The position numbers and the translations under genes are program-made. Of a stretch of DNA of 18,138 nt, positions 7,898 to 15,190 are shown in pieces; within the stretch, counting starts at the first letter, position 1; each line of letters starts with the position of its first letter. Source of the stretch: JBHHYN01 sp046757565 (GTDB lineage Bacteria > Pseudomonadota > Gammaproteobacteria > Eutrophobiales > Eutrophobiaceae); assembly GCA_046757565.1 (NCBI GenBank), contig JBHHYN010000054.1, positions 1-18,138 of the forward strand, written 5' to 3'. A model generated the notes under the pieces. That model saw only the letters and a list, made by a program, of their open reading frames with translations. It did no database searches and was not told where the DNA came from.

Positions 7898-9982
7898 ATG
7901 AATAATAACAATAATCCAATCGAACCGGCCCGGTTCAATACAGATAAAACCATAAAGCCGGCCGCTTTCACCCCCGTTTCCGCGGCAACCGCCCGCACCG
8001 GCAAACGGCCGCGCATGGGTGTGCTGCTTACAGGTATCGTGCTGTTACTCTGCGCAACTGTTGTCTGGTTTGTGTTCACGGCAAAATCAATCTATATCGA
8101 AACGGATCCTCCTGATGCAATCGTCGCTATTCAAGGTGGCATTAAAATAAAACTTGCCCGGCATTATCTAATCCACTCCGGCAAATACCGGATATCGGCG
8201 AATGCCCCGGGCTACTTCCCTTTAGATCAGGCTTTGGTGATCGATAATGACCAGGAACAACACTTTGCATTTGCGTTACAACGATTGCCAGGCCACCTTA
8301 ATCTCAGTTCATCACCTGTAACCGGGGCAGAGATTTGGATAGACGATGCGCTAAAAGGCAGGACCCCCATGACGGTCTCTAATCTTTCGCCCGGAACACA
8401 TACCCTAAAAATAGCTGCGGAAAGATACCTGCCTTACGAAGGTACGGTAGAGATAGAAGGACTGGGTCACGAACAGATACTTAGCGTTAATCTGGTCCCT
8501 GCCTGGGCGGATGTAACACTCTCTTCACAACCGCCGGGAGCGCAGGTATATATTGATAACAGTCCGGTTGGACAAACCCCTGTCACGGCAGAAGTCATGC
8601 AGGGAAAACATGATGTCCGCATCAAACTCCCGGGTTACAAGGTCTGGCAAGAGAGCCTCAGGATTACCGCCAATGAACCTTTGAACCTGTCAGAGATTAA
8701 ACTGAAGGTTGCTGATGCGCTCCTGTTCATTGAGACCCGGCCCGCCAAGGTGGATATTACCGTTGCCGGTCAATATAAAGGTCAGACACCCGTGGAGGTA
8801 GCGCTGGCACCCGGGAAACCGGCTGATATCCATTTTTTCAAGGAAGGCTACCAGAAGGCCAGCAGGAAATTAACGCTTAAGTCCGGTGAAAAACGGCGCC
8901 TGCGTGTCGAATTAAAGCCTGAATTAATGCCTGTCTTGTTCGCTGTCGAACCGGCGGACGCCAGACTCTATGTGGATGGTGTGCTGCGCGGTCATCCAAT
9001 GCAGACACTGCAACTATCAACCAGATCCCATCAGATAGAAATCCTCAAGGAGGGTTACGTTCCCTACAGGACCACCATCATACCGCGGACGGGTGTAGCG
9101 CAACAGCTTAGAGTAAAACTGAAAACACTGCGGCAGGCAAGACTGGAATCGATAAAACCGATCATTAAAACCCCGGCGAATCAGATCATGAAGCTTTTTT
9201 ACCCGGGGAAATTCACCATGGGGGCATCGCGGCGTGAAGCGGGCCGCCGCGCCAATGAAACATTGAGAAATATAGCTCTGACACGGCCATTTTACCTCTC
9301 CCTGAGAGAGGTTACTAATGCCGAGTACCGGGCATTTGACCGGTCTCACTCATCGGGCAACGTACAGGGAAACAGCCTGAACGGAAACCGGCAACCGGTT
9401 GTCAAAATAAGTTGGGAACAGGCGGCATTATACTGTAACTGGCTCAGCCGGCAGGAATCGTTGCCCCCCTTCTATCAGGTAAAGGGTAATAAAGTGACCG
9501 GGTTTGACCGCAATGCCATCGGCTACCGCCTGCCTACCGAGGCGGAATGGGCCTGGGCCGCAAGGACCACGGGCAAGCAACAAATGTTGAAATTTCCCTG
9601 GGGAAGCAAGTTCCCACCGAAGGCCGTAAGTGGAAATTACGCAGATACGTCTGCAGCTCAACTGCTGGGACGGATCATCGGAAGGTATAATGATGGCTAC
9701 GCCACCACGGCGCCGGTAGGCAGTTTTGCCGCCAACAGCAAAGGCCTGTTCGATATGGGCGGAAATGTAGCGGAATGGACCAATGACTTTTACGACATTG
9801 CCATCGGGCGCAGCAATGCCTTTGAAAAAGACCCAATGGGCCCGGAGACCGGGGAAAATCACGTCATCCGGGGTTCCAGTTGGGCCCACGGGTCAATAAC
9901 GGAATTGCGATTGTCATACCGTGATTATGGAAACAAGGCCCGCGACGACGTAGGATTCAGGCTGGCGCGTTATATGGAGTAG
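7898..9982 (+). CDS. Membrane-anchored PEGA-array protein with a non-catalytic FGE/SUMF1 domain
   Basis: The 694-residue product has a cytoplasmic N-terminus rich in Asn, one membrane helix (about 40-62, MGVLLTGIVLLLCATVV) and then a periplasmic array of about five PEGA-like beta domains (residues about 65-420). These are recognised by repeats such as SQPPGAQVYIDNSPVGQTPV and KEGYVPYR. From about residue 431 to the end lies a formylglycine-generating-enzyme-like (SUMF1) domain: FTMGAS, LREVTNAEY, YRLPTEAEWAWAAR, FPWG, GLFDMGGNVAEW, VIRGSSW, DDVGFRLAR. The paired cysteines used by catalytic FGE near the C-terminus are absent: the segment reads RGSSWAHG, and the domain's only Cys is in ALYCNWLS. 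It is therefore more likely a binding module, as in TagR- or EgtB-like relatives, than an enzyme. Start chosen at the ATG rather than the TTG three bases earlier. The next gene starts four bases after its stop. Confidence 0.9.
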   Translation: MNNNNNPIEPARFNTDKTIKPAAFTPVSAATARTGKRPRMGVLLTGIVLLLCATVVWFVFTAKSIYIETDPPDAIVAIQGGIKIKLARHYLIHSGKYRISANAPGYFPLDQALVIDNDQEQHFAFALQRLPGHLNLSSSPVTGAEIWIDDALKGRTPMTVSNLSPGTHTLKIAAERYLPYEGTVEIEGLGHEQILSVNLVPAWADVTLSSQPPGAQVYIDNSPVGQTPVTAEVMQGKHDVRIKLPGYKVWQESLRITANEPLNLSEIKLKVADALLFIETRPAKVDITVAGQYKGQTPVEVALAPGKPADIHFFKEGYQKASRKLTLKSGEKRRLRVELKPELMPVLFAVEPADARLYVDGVLRGHPMQTLQLSTRSHQIEILKEGYVPYRTTIIPRTGVAQQLRVKLKTLRQARLESIKPIIKTPANQIMKLFYPGKFTMGASRREAGRRANETLRNIALTRPFYLSLREVTNAEYRAFDRSHSSGNVQGNSLNGNRQPVVKISWEQAALYCNWLSRQESLPPFYQVKGNKVTGFDRNAIGYRLPTEAEWAWAARTTGKQQMLKFPWGSKFPPKAVSGNYADTSAAQLLGRIIGRYNDGYATTAPVGSFAANSKGLFDMGGNVAEWTNDFYDIAIGRSNAFEKDPMGPETGENHVIRGSSWAHGSITELRLSYRDYGNKARDDVGFRLARYME

Positions 9983-9986
9983 AAAA

Positions 9987-10226
9987 ATGAGACGCATCAT
10001 TTCCCATTTGATCTGTTTTATGATCCTGTCGGTCATGTTGACGGCCACTGCAGAGGAAAAAAGTACTAAAGATACGTCCAAAAATGGCAACACCACCGTG
10101 CAACAGAATCAGGCGGGCGGCAATAAACCTGCAAAACAGCAGGCAACACCGGCAACGCCTGATACGTTTAAACCCAGTGAGGAGATTTCCGAAGATCTGT
10201 CGGTTTCCTTTCCTGTAGATATTTAA
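9987..10226 (+). CDS. Small secreted protein of unknown function
   Basis: The product has 79 residues. A signal peptide (RIISHLICFMILSVMLTATA, cleavage likely after ATA) is followed by a polar, Gln/Lys/Thr/Pro-rich chain and an acidic tail, PSEEISEDLSVSFPVDI. There is a good GGAG seven bases before the ATG, inside the end of the preceding gene, and the next gene follows after nine bases. Its close packing between the PEGA/FGE protein and the proton-channel subunit argues that it is real. The mature part looks unstructured and may be a peptide ligand or tether. I do not recognise a family. Confidence 0.7.
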   Translation: MRRIISHLICFMILSVMLTATAEEKSTKDTSKNGNTTVQQNQAGGNKPAKQQATPATPDTFKPSEEISEDLSVSFPVDI

Positions 10227-10235
10227 GGACCTTTT

Positions 10236-11033
10236 ATGAAACATAATCCTCTCTCCGACTTTATCTATCAACTATTCGCCCTGTTTCTGGCGGTGATTTT
10301 CGTCCATGCCATCTATGTCATCGTCATTCGTCCCAACGCCAACGCCATCCTTGCAGAACAGAGGGCGGCGCAGTTGGCAGGGGGTTCCTATGAGGTAAAG
10401 CGCTCCGCCTATATCGTGGTAAAAGATTACGAGCAGGAATCCTGTTTTATCCTGGCAATCTGGGCCGTCGCTATTATGGGATTAAAGGCAAAAGTTGCTC
10501 TGCATGAGCGAAAGCTGCTGAAGCAGTCCCTGCTGGAAGTGGCCCCGGGGACCAGTATCCTGCCGGAAGACACGCGCGAATACTCACGCCCACTGCAGGC
10601 CTTGCCGCCGGAGGAACGTGAATACCTGCTGCCCCGCGCCCTGTTGACTGCCTTACAGCGCTTTGGCTCCACGCAAAACATACAGAACGTCTCATCTGCC
10701 GTAAATGAGGTATGTGAAACGGAATCGGACCGGCTCGATTCCGAGTTATCCATGGTCCGTTATCTCATTTGGGCAATACCGTCGATTGGGTTCATCGGCA
10801 CGGTTCGCGGCATCGGCGAGGCATTGGGTGAGGCACACCGCGCCGTTGAAGGCGACATCGTCGGAGTTACGGTCAGCCTTGGTATTGCATTTAATTCGAC
10901 ATTCATCGCCCTGGTGATCAGTATTTTCATCATGTTTTTAATGCACCAGTTACAGTTGCTACAGGAGCGCCTGGTCCTCGATACGAAATCCTACTGCGAT
11001 GTCAACCTGATCCGGCATTTAAAGACACGTTAA
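10236..11033 (+). CDS. ExbB/TolQ/MotA-like proton-channel subunit
   Basis: The 265-residue inner-membrane protein has predicted helices at about 10-32, 68-82, 176-200 and 207-233. The two last helices carry the family signature: IPSIGFIGTVRGIGEAL with Thr189, and SLGIAFNSTFIALVISI with Thr222. In ExbB, TolQ and MotA such threonines face the pore next to the Asp of the partner B-subunit. The loop between the second and third helices (about 83-172) is cytoplasmic by analogy with ExbB/TolQ. No classical ExbD, TolR or MotB gene lies beside it; the two VWA proteins encoded at 12389-14481, with an Asp-bearing N-terminal helix, are the obvious partners. A good AAGGA precedes the start. Family assignment is confident; which ion is carried is inference. 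Confidence 0.9.
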   Translation: MKHNPLSDFIYQLFALFLAVIFVHAIYVIVIRPNANAILAEQRAAQLAGGSYEVKRSAYIVVKDYEQESCFILAIWAVAIMGLKAKVALHERKLLKQSLLEVAPGTSILPEDTREYSRPLQALPPEEREYLLPRALLTALQRFGSTQNIQNVSSAVNEVCETESDRLDSELSMVRYLIWAIPSIGFIGTVRGIGEALGEAHRAVEGDIVGVTVSLGIAFNSTFIALVISIFIMFLMHQLQLLQERLVLDTKSYCDVNLIRHLKTR

Positions 11034-11073
11034 ACCTGGAATTCACAGTTAACCGCTACGAGTTGAAGATAAG

Positions 11074-12399
11074 ATGTCATTTTGTACTATTGAACTGAAC
11101 GATATCGAAATCCGCTTGGGCAGGGGTTCAAAGATCGTGCTTCGCAGTCCCGGCTACGCGGTTATCGACAAGGACAAAATCCAGCTTGGCGATGCAGCAC
11201 TGAAGCTGGCCCATCTGAATCCCAGGGCAACGTACAACCGCTTCTGGGACAATTTAAGCCAGGATGCGTTGCAGACACCGACAAAACTGTACCGGCACAA
11301 TGCCGACCTTGCCCATGCGCATCTGCTTATGATGCATGAACAGGCGGGTAAGCCGGAACAACTCCTGTTTGCGGTGCCGGGCAGCTATTCCAGTGAACAG
11401 TTATCACTGTTGTTGGGAATTGTCGGGGCCTGTCCGTTTACAGCCATAGGCCTGGTCGATTCCGCCGTGGCCAGTACAGCAGCTGTAGCGGATACCGGGA
11501 CCTACCAGCATATTGAGATCTATCTTCACCAGACCGTGCTCACCCAGCTGGATGTTGCCGGACAGGTCAGGCGGCGCTCTGTTGAGGTGATCGCCGATAC
11601 AGGGCTGAATACCCTGTACAGTACAGTGGCCGGCCTGATTGCGGACCTGTTCATCCAGCAATCCCGTTTTGATCCCCAACACAACGCGGAGACGGAACAG
11701 GCGCTGTATGACCAGTTACCCCGGTGTTTAAGGACGTTGCACGATAACCGGGAAGTACCCCTTGAGATCCAGTACAGGGGTACGACCCATCAGGCAAAGC
11801 TGCATAGGGATACTCTCCTGGAAAGTCTGGATCCCGTGTATCGGAAAATCACTCAACGTCTCTCTACTGCGCACTCCTGCCTGGTCGGTGATCGCCTGGC
11901 CGCCTTGCCGGGGCTTGTGGAATTACTGCACGAACATGAGGTATTGAAACCGGAGACTCTATTCCGGGGCTGTGAGGAACATATACAGCAGATCCGATCA
12001 TCGGGTCCGGCGCTTAATTTCGTTACCGTACTCCCGGCCCCGGCCAATCCCACTGTCTCCACGGCCACACAGCTGCCCGAACCGGCAAAATCCGTTGCAC
12101 AGGGCACGGACACGGTAACCCATGTGCTTCATGGGCATCGTGCCTACCCTCTGGGGAAACAGCCGAGTTACCTGTCGAAAGAGGGTGCGGTCGTCGCTGC
12201 CAAAGATCCGCATTGCCCCTGTTCGGTTGTATTACAAAACAACCATCCCGTACTGCACACTGAAACCGGGGCGCCGGTATTCCTGAACGGTCAGGCTGTC
12301 AACCGGACCGCTCAATTACGGCCTGGCGATGTCGTTACTTTTGCAGATTCAGAGGCAAGCTATACATTTATAGATGTACTGGAACGCAATGGCCCATAA
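11074..12399 (+). CDS. ASKHA (Hsp70/actin-like) protein with an FHA-like C-terminus
   Basis: The 441-residue product has no signal peptide or membrane helix, so it is probably cytoplasmic. The N-terminal two-thirds reads like an actin/Hsp70 fold: LLFAVPGSYSSEQLSLLLG then GLVDSAVASTAAVAD parallels the Hsp70 VPAYF...INEPTAAA layout, and VEVIADTGLNTLYS resembles a phosphate-binding segment, though the canonical DLGGGT is not clear. Residues about 355-437 (YPLGKQPSYLSKEGAVVA ... VFLNGQAVNRTAQLRPGDVV) match the end of an FHA domain (NGxxV...LxxGDxxxF), but the S-R-x-H phosphothreonine-contact motif is degenerate. It may be an adaptor rather than an ATPase. Its stop lies 11 bases inside the first VWA gene, so the two are translationally coupled. 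Confidence 0.65.
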   Translation: MSFCTIELNDIEIRLGRGSKIVLRSPGYAVIDKDKIQLGDAALKLAHLNPRATYNRFWDNLSQDALQTPTKLYRHNADLAHAHLLMMHEQAGKPEQLLFAVPGSYSSEQLSLLLGIVGACPFTAIGLVDSAVASTAAVADTGTYQHIEIYLHQTVLTQLDVAGQVRRRSVEVIADTGLNTLYSTVAGLIADLFIQQSRFDPQHNAETEQALYDQLPRCLRTLHDNREVPLEIQYRGTTHQAKLHRDTLLESLDPVYRKITQRLSTAHSCLVGDRLAALPGLVELLHEHEVLKPETLFRGCEEHIQQIRSSGPALNFVTVLPAPANPTVSTATQLPEPAKSVAQGTDTVTHVLHGHRAYPLGKQPSYLSKEGAVVAAKDPHCPCSVVLQNNHPVLHTETGAPVFLNGQAVNRTAQLRPGDVVTFADSEASYTFIDVLERNGP

Positions 12400-13483
12400 A
12401 CGCCGGCAATTGTCAGCCTTCAATCTCTCTTTTCTGGACATCATGTCCTGTGGATTCGGGGCCGTTGTATTGCTTTTCCTGATCATCAAACACAATGTCA
12501 ATGCCAATGTACCCAGTGCGAAAACCACTCCGGATCTGACTTCCGAGGTAAAACTTCTGGAAGAAGAGGTCCGGGAAGGGAAGGAAGGCCGGGCAAAGTT
12601 GCGCAACACCGTTGCGGAGATCGACATGCAGACGGTCACAGCCCAGGGCCTGGCGCGCCGCATCACTGAAGAAATCAGGAAAAAAGAGACTGCCGGGGAA
12701 ACGGAAGCATCAAAGGCCGCCGCTGAGGATAGCGAAGTAGAAAGACTCAAGACCGACATAAAGAAACTCGAGGAGCAGAAACAACGCCTCGAGCAGGAGA
12801 CCACCGAAACCGGCAAGGACACCCGCAGCTTTATTGGCGAAGGCAACCGTGAATATCTGACAGGATTGAAGCTCGGCGGGAAACGCATAATGATACTGCT
12901 GGATACGTCTGCCAGTATGCTGGATAAGACCATCGTTAATATTATCCGCCGCCGGAATATGCCGGATGAACGCAAGCGCAATTCACAAAAATGGCAACAG
13001 GCATTGAAGACAGTAGACTGGTTGAGCACCCGCTTCCCGATCAGCAGCGGCTACCAGGTCTACACATTCAACACAGACACAAAACCGGTAGTGACGGACA
13101 GTCAGGGCCAGTGGTTGAAGGTAAAAGACAAGGACCAGCTCGATAATCTGGTAAAATCCATGAAAAAGATTATCCCCGGAGGTGGCACCAACCTGGAAAC
13201 GGCATTTGCATCCGTTAAAAAACTCCGGCCTTTACCGGACAATATCTACCTCATTACCGATGGTCTGCCGACACGGGGCAAAAAAAAACCGCGTGGCACC
13301 ACCATTTCCGGCAAACAGCGTCTAAAATTATTTGAAAGGGCCCTGAAAAATCTGCCACAAGGCATACCGGTCAATGTCATCCTGCTGCCAATGGAAGGTG
13401 ATCCGATGGCGGCCTCTGCATTCTGGCAACTGGCCCAGTTTACGGAAGGCTCATTTATCAGTCCCACCGAGGATTGGCCATGA
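12389..13483 (+). CDS. VWA protein with an ExbD/MotB-like membrane anchor (first paralogue)
   Basis: The 364-residue product has a basic N-terminus (MAHKRRQ) and then one membrane helix, FNLSFLDIMSCGFGAVVLLF, with Asp17. This parallels ExbD (NVTPFIDVM...) and places the rest in the periplasm. A long charged coiled coil spans about 50-145. The VWA domain follows with a full metal-ion-dependent adhesion site: DTSAS (172-176), Thr267 in GGGTN, and Asp291 in ITDG. The start at 12389 is preferred over 12374 because it aligns residue for residue with the second paralogue, 19 of the first 35 residues being identical. It overlaps the genes on both sides. I infer a B-type stator or energy-transducing subunit whose output domain is a metal-dependent binding module. 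Confidence 0.88.
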   Translation: MAHKRRQLSAFNLSFLDIMSCGFGAVVLLFLIIKHNVNANVPSAKTTPDLTSEVKLLEEEVREGKEGRAKLRNTVAEIDMQTVTAQGLARRITEEIRKKETAGETEASKAAAEDSEVERLKTDIKKLEEQKQRLEQETTETGKDTRSFIGEGNREYLTGLKLGGKRIMILLDTSASMLDKTIVNIIRRRNMPDERKRNSQKWQQALKTVDWLSTRFPISSGYQVYTFNTDTKPVVTDSQGQWLKVKDKDQLDNLVKSMKKIIPGGGTNLETAFASVKKLRPLPDNIYLITDGLPTRGKKKPRGTTISGKQRLKLFERALKNLPQGIPVNVILLPMEGDPMAASAFWQLAQFTEGSFISPTEDWP

Positions 13484-14481
13484 GACACAAACGCCGGGAA
13501 AACGAGGTCTTCAGTATTTCGTTCCTTGATGTCATTACCTGTGGCTTCGGGGCCATTATTCTGTTGCTGATGATTGCCAAGGCGGGCGAACCGGCCGTCC
13601 TGGAAGCCTCCAGCAAACCCCTGGATGGAACCATCAGAGACCTGCAGGCGCAGCTTTTCGAAACACGGGGAGAAGCAAAACTGCTGAACCGCGACCTCAA
13701 TGCAAAAAGGGAGCAGTTATCCGTCTGGAAGGAAAAGGTCGCCAGGCTCCAGCAACAACTGGCGAACATCAAGGACCGTTATACCAGCATTGAAAACGAG
13801 GCCTCGGTCAACACAATTATCAAGGGTAAACTGGAACTGGCCTTGCAAACACTGACCGACGAGATGCGGCGATTGCTCAGCCAGCAAAAGGAGAAGAAAA
13901 CCCAGTTCATCGGCGGCATTCCGGTTGACAGCGAATATATTATCTTCATCATCGATACCTCGGGCAGTATGTTCCACTATGCGTGGAACAAGATGATCGA
14001 CGAGCTGGTGTCAACGCTGGATGTTTATCCAAAGGTAAAAGGTATACAGATCATGAGTGATATGGGTGAATACATGTTCTCTGAATACCGGGGTAGATGG
14101 ATACCCGATACACCCGGCCGGCGCAAGGTAATGATTGAACGCCTGCGCCACTGGAATCCTTTCAGCAACAGCAGCCCCGTTGAAGGGATCACCCAGGCCA
14201 TCCGGACCTATTACAGCCAGGACAAGAAAATCAGCCTGTATGTGTATGGAGATGAATTTACAGGGCGCTCGATAAAAGAGGTAATCGACACGGTTGAACG
14301 CATAAACCCCAAGGATGCAAAGGGCTCTCCAAGAATCCGCATTCATGCTGTCGGGTTTCCAACACAGTTTGCCAACCCCAGGCAATTACAGTTTACCGGC
14401 ATACGCTTTGCGACACTGATGCGTGAACTGACCCATCGCAATGGTGGTACCTTTGTCGGACTTAATGATTTTCGTAAATAA
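13480..14481 (+). CDS. VWA protein with an ExbD/MotB-like membrane anchor (second paralogue)
   Basis: The 333-residue product has the same architecture as its upstream neighbour: MRHKRRE, then helix FSISFLDVITCGFGAIILLL with Asp17, a coiled coil (about 45-140), then a VWA domain with DTSGS at 159-163. The third and fourth metal ligands are less canonical: Ser231/Ser232 (NSSP) where a Thr is usual, and Asp258 in GDEF. Start taken at the ATG at 13480, which overlaps the preceding stop as ATGA; a TTG six bases earlier is less likely. Having two coupled, divergent copies suggests that both are needed together, perhaps as a heterodimer in the channel. An origin by local duplication is inferred. 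Confidence 0.88.
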   Translation: MRHKRRENEVFSISFLDVITCGFGAIILLLMIAKAGEPAVLEASSKPLDGTIRDLQAQLFETRGEAKLLNRDLNAKREQLSVWKEKVARLQQQLANIKDRYTSIENEASVNTIIKGKLELALQTLTDEMRRLLSQQKEKKTQFIGGIPVDSEYIIFIIDTSGSMFHYAWNKMIDELVSTLDVYPKVKGIQIMSDMGEYMFSEYRGRWIPDTPGRRKVMIERLRHWNPFSNSSPVEGITQAIRTYYSQDKKISLYVYGDEFTGRSIKEVIDTVERINPKDAKGSPRIRIHAVGFPTQFANPRQLQFTGIRFATLMRELTHRNGGTFVGLNDFRK

Positions 14482-14503
14482 ATACTATGAAAAGCTGTCG
14501 ATT

Positions 14504-15175
14504 ATGAAGAAGCGAAATCCGCCGAAAATGGCAAATGTAAAAATTCAATTTGCATTTATCATCCTGTTATCTTCTATTGTCTCGGGATGCGAACAATCCA
14601 TGGCCCTTAAGGTCGAAAGTAGCGTGCCGGCACCCTTATTGACCAAAATACCCCTCACCATGGGCGTTTACTATGACGATCAATTCCGTCATTATTCCTA
14701 TAAGGAGAACTCATCGGACCGGAAAAACTGGGACATAGAGAGCGGCGCATCACAAGTTGCGTTGTTTAACCGGATCCTGTCATCCATGTTCAGGGAGGTA
14801 AAACCTGTTACCTCGCTACCGGAATCAGGGGCTGACACGGGCGTTGACGCCATACTGTCGCCCTCCATCGAAGAGATGCAATTTTCCCTGCCGAGGGAAA
14901 CAAAACTCAAACTCTATGAAGCCTGGATAAAATACAAGATAACTCTCTACAGCAATGACGGCTCAGTTATTGCGGAGTGGCCACTTACAGCCTATGGCAA
15001 AACAACGACAGAATTTCTGAAGAGCCGGGACAAGGGCCTGCGGGCTGCAATCGAACTGGCGCTCCGGGACGCCGGCGCAAAACTGGCAATCGGATTTCCC
15101 AACGTCGGCGGCGTCAAACAATGGTTGGCCACTTCGCTTGGCGAATGCCACAATCATAGCAACGGTGTTTGTTAA
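14504..15175 (+). CDS. Lipoprotein of unknown function
   Basis: From the ATG at 14504 the product has 223 residues with a lipoprotein signal peptide (VKIQFAFIILLSSIVSGC, lipobox VSGC). An in-frame ATG at 14528 would also leave a complete signal. The mature part is alpha/beta in character (LTMGVYYDDQFRHYSY, DAILSPSIEEMQFSL, AWIKYKITLYSNDGSVIAEW), a pattern seen in small lipoproteins of the YajG/PqiC-like kind; that comparison is weak. It follows the second VWA gene by 22 bases and precedes another lipoprotein by 15, so it belongs to the same transcription unit and probably sits at the outer membrane. The longer frame starting at 14441 overlaps the VWA gene and is unlikely. Confidence 0.8.
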   Translation: MKKRNPPKMANVKIQFAFIILLSSIVSGCEQSMALKVESSVPAPLLTKIPLTMGVYYDDQFRHYSYKENSSDRKNWDIESGASQVALFNRILSSMFREVKPVTSLPESGADTGVDAILSPSIEEMQFSLPRETKLKLYEAWIKYKITLYSNDGSVIAEWPLTAYGKTTTEFLKSRDKGLRAAIELALRDAGAKLAIGFPNVGGVKQWLATSLGECHNHSNGVC

Positions 15176-15190
15176 AACCCCCGCGAAGAT

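Noticed and set aside
9188..9982. Active formylglycine-generating enzyme or sulfatase maturase
   Set aside because: The catalytic cysteine pair is missing and no sulfatase gene is nearby.
10236..14481. Zorya anti-phage system
   Set aside because: A MotA/ExbB-like channel with a helix-anchored partner recalls ZorA/ZorB, but there is no peptidoglycan-binding OmpA domain, no ZorC, and no ZorD helicase or ZorE nuclease. All neighbours are envelope proteins.
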